Assembly (NCBI RefSeq): GCF_016097555.1
Contig: NC_054708.1
Coordinates: 26,000,205-26,064,204 of the forward strand
Origin: Gigantopelta aegis
Taxonomy: Eukaryota > Mollusca > Gastropoda > Neomphalida > Peltospiridae
Direction of reading: 5' to 3'
DNA length: 64,000 nucleotides
Position numbers and translations under genes: made by a program. Below are positions 62,715 through 64,000 of this stretch, in pieces. Within the stretch, counting starts at the first letter, position 1. Each line of letters begins with the position of its first letter. The notes beneath the pieces are model-generated. The model ran no database searches, was not told the DNA's origin, and was given only the letters and a program-made list of their open reading frames with translations.

Positions 62715-63078
62715 AGGGACAGACCCTAGTTTCAGCCCATGAAAATTAACACTAAGTTTAGTTAGTCTACAAACCTGTATCACATTTGGACAAAGTTACA
62801 ATTGAGTGAAACATGAGTCTGTGACTTTGAAATGGTGAAATACCCTCTAAAAATAGACTAAAACTCGAATCCATAACTGTCACTTCTCAGACGCACGTGC
62901 GTTTTTAAAAAATATGAGAAATGCATTTTGTGATATTAAAAACACCAGGATGACCAAAACCACTTCGAATATACGGAAATGGATAATCTAAACAATAAAA
63001 CTTCAGTAAATTATGATTTCAGTTATCAAAAAACGACTCTAATAGTCAAAACTGTGCCTGAAAAATGAGGGTATGTCC
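62715..63078. mobile_element. TTAA-type MITE, diverged right end
   Basis: TTAA at 62711-62714, left end AGGGACAGACCCTAGTTTCA, interior AACACCAGGATGACCAAAAC as in the element at 19902, right end GAGGGTATGTCCC. The right TTAA has been lost. Confidence 0.75.
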
Positions 63079-63116
63079 CACACACAAACCAGTTGGATTC
63101 ACCAATAAACCATCAA

Positions 63117-64000
63117 TGCCAGTCATATGGGCAGATGTTAACATGTCAGTAGTGAAGTTACAGTTTGTTTTGTTTAACTACAACACCAGTCATATGGGCA
63201 GATGTTAACATGTCAGTAGTGAAGTTACAGTTTGTTTTGTTTAACTACAACACCAGTCATATGGGCAGATGTTAACATGTCAGTAGTGAAGTTACAGTTT
63301 GTCTTGTTTAACAACAACACCAGTCATATGGGCAGATGTTAACATGTCAGTAGTGAAGTTACAGTTTGTTTTGTTTAACGACAACACCAGTCATATGGGC
63401 AGATGTTAACATGTCAGTAGTGAAGTTACAGTTTGTTTTGTTTAACTACAACACCAGTCATATGGGCAGATGTTAACATGTCAGTAGTGAAGTTACAGTT
63501 TGTTTTGTTTAACGACAACACCAGTCATATGGGCAGATGTTAACATGTCAGTAGTGAAGTTACAGTTTGTTTTGTTTAACGACAACACCAGTCATATGGG
63601 CAGATGTTAACATGTCAGTAGTGAAGTTACAGTTTGTTTTGTTTAACGACAACACCAGTCATATGGGCAGATGTTAACATGTCAGTAGTGAAGTTACAGT
63701 TTGTTTTGTTTAACTACAACACCAGTCATATGGGCAGATGTTAACATGTCAGTAGTGAAGTTACAGTTTGTCTTGTTTAACGACAACACCAGTCATATGG
63801 GCAGATGTTAACATGTCAGTAGTGAAGTTACAGTTTGTTTTGTTTAACGACAACACCAGTCATATGGGCAGATGTTAACATGTCAGTAGTGAAGTTACAG
63901 TTTGTTTTGTTTAACTACAACACCAGTCATATGGGCAGATGTTAACATGTCAGTAGTGAAGTTACAGTTTGTTTTGTTTAACGACAACACCAGTCATATG
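63117..64000. repeat. 67-bp array joining a SINE end to its flank, runs off the window
   Basis: The unit is CAGTCATATGGGCAGATGTT, AACATGTCAGTAGTGAAGTT, ACAGTTTGTTTTGTTTAAC(G/T) ACAACAC. At least 13 copies run to the right edge. The second half of the unit is the 3' terminus of a minus-strand SINE. Copies differ chiefly at TTTAACTACAAC or TTTAACGACAAC. Confidence 0.95.

Overview
This is eukaryotic nuclear DNA, AT-rich and intron-rich, with no prokaryotic gene organisation. Dense tRNA-derived SINEs, a CR1/L2-like LINE with a TGAA tail and many MITEs suggest a lophotrochozoan, most likely a mollusc. The species is inferred, not proven. Nearly all listed open reading frames are repeat or shadow ORFs; real coding sequence lies in short exons that join in phase. 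|| Two divergent genes account for all the coding sequence I can support. On the minus strand the first three coding exons (12885 down to 8486) of a small-ectodomain, single-pass membrane protein are assigned to EVC; the rest lies beyond the left edge or was not recognised. On the plus strand 23 phase-consistent coding exons (18861-61946, 1054 codons) encode a signal peptide, a glycosylated ectodomain, one membrane helix and a long coiled coil. This is EVC2/limbin, and its last exons lie beyond the right edge. Vertebrate EVC and EVC2 are also head-to-head neighbours, and their products form a complex at the base of the primary cilium that promotes Hedgehog signalling through Smoothened. A near-palindromic RFX X-box-like site lies 246 bp upstream of the EVC start codon, in the shared intergenic region. 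|| Layout: 1-8.4 kb, EVC intron or beyond, with a SINE, a LINE remnant and MITEs. 8.4-12.9 kb, EVC exons 3-1, with a 1.8 kb TGGA-type array in intron 1. 12.9-18.8 kb, intergenic promoter region and nested transposons. 18.8-28.9 kb, EVC2 ectodomain and membrane exons. 29.7-62 kb, EVC2 coiled-coil exons. 62-64 kb, EVC2 intron with a 67-bp array running off the edge. || The most unusual feature is that many EVC2 introns contain tandem arrays whose repeat unit is a copy of an EVC2 exon-intron boundary. Exons 4, 9, 12, 19 and 20 had their 3' ends and 5' splice sites amplified; exons 12 and 18 had their 3' splice sites and first exon bases amplified. The result is dozens of extra splice-site copies next to the real ones. 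Some give in-frame options: two alternative acceptors for exon 12, and an intact 93-nt phase-0 duplicate of the end of exon 20. SINE fragments have been amplified similarly, into a 4.6 kb, 98-bp satellite in intron 16 and the 67-bp array at the right edge. I know of no described system of this kind.
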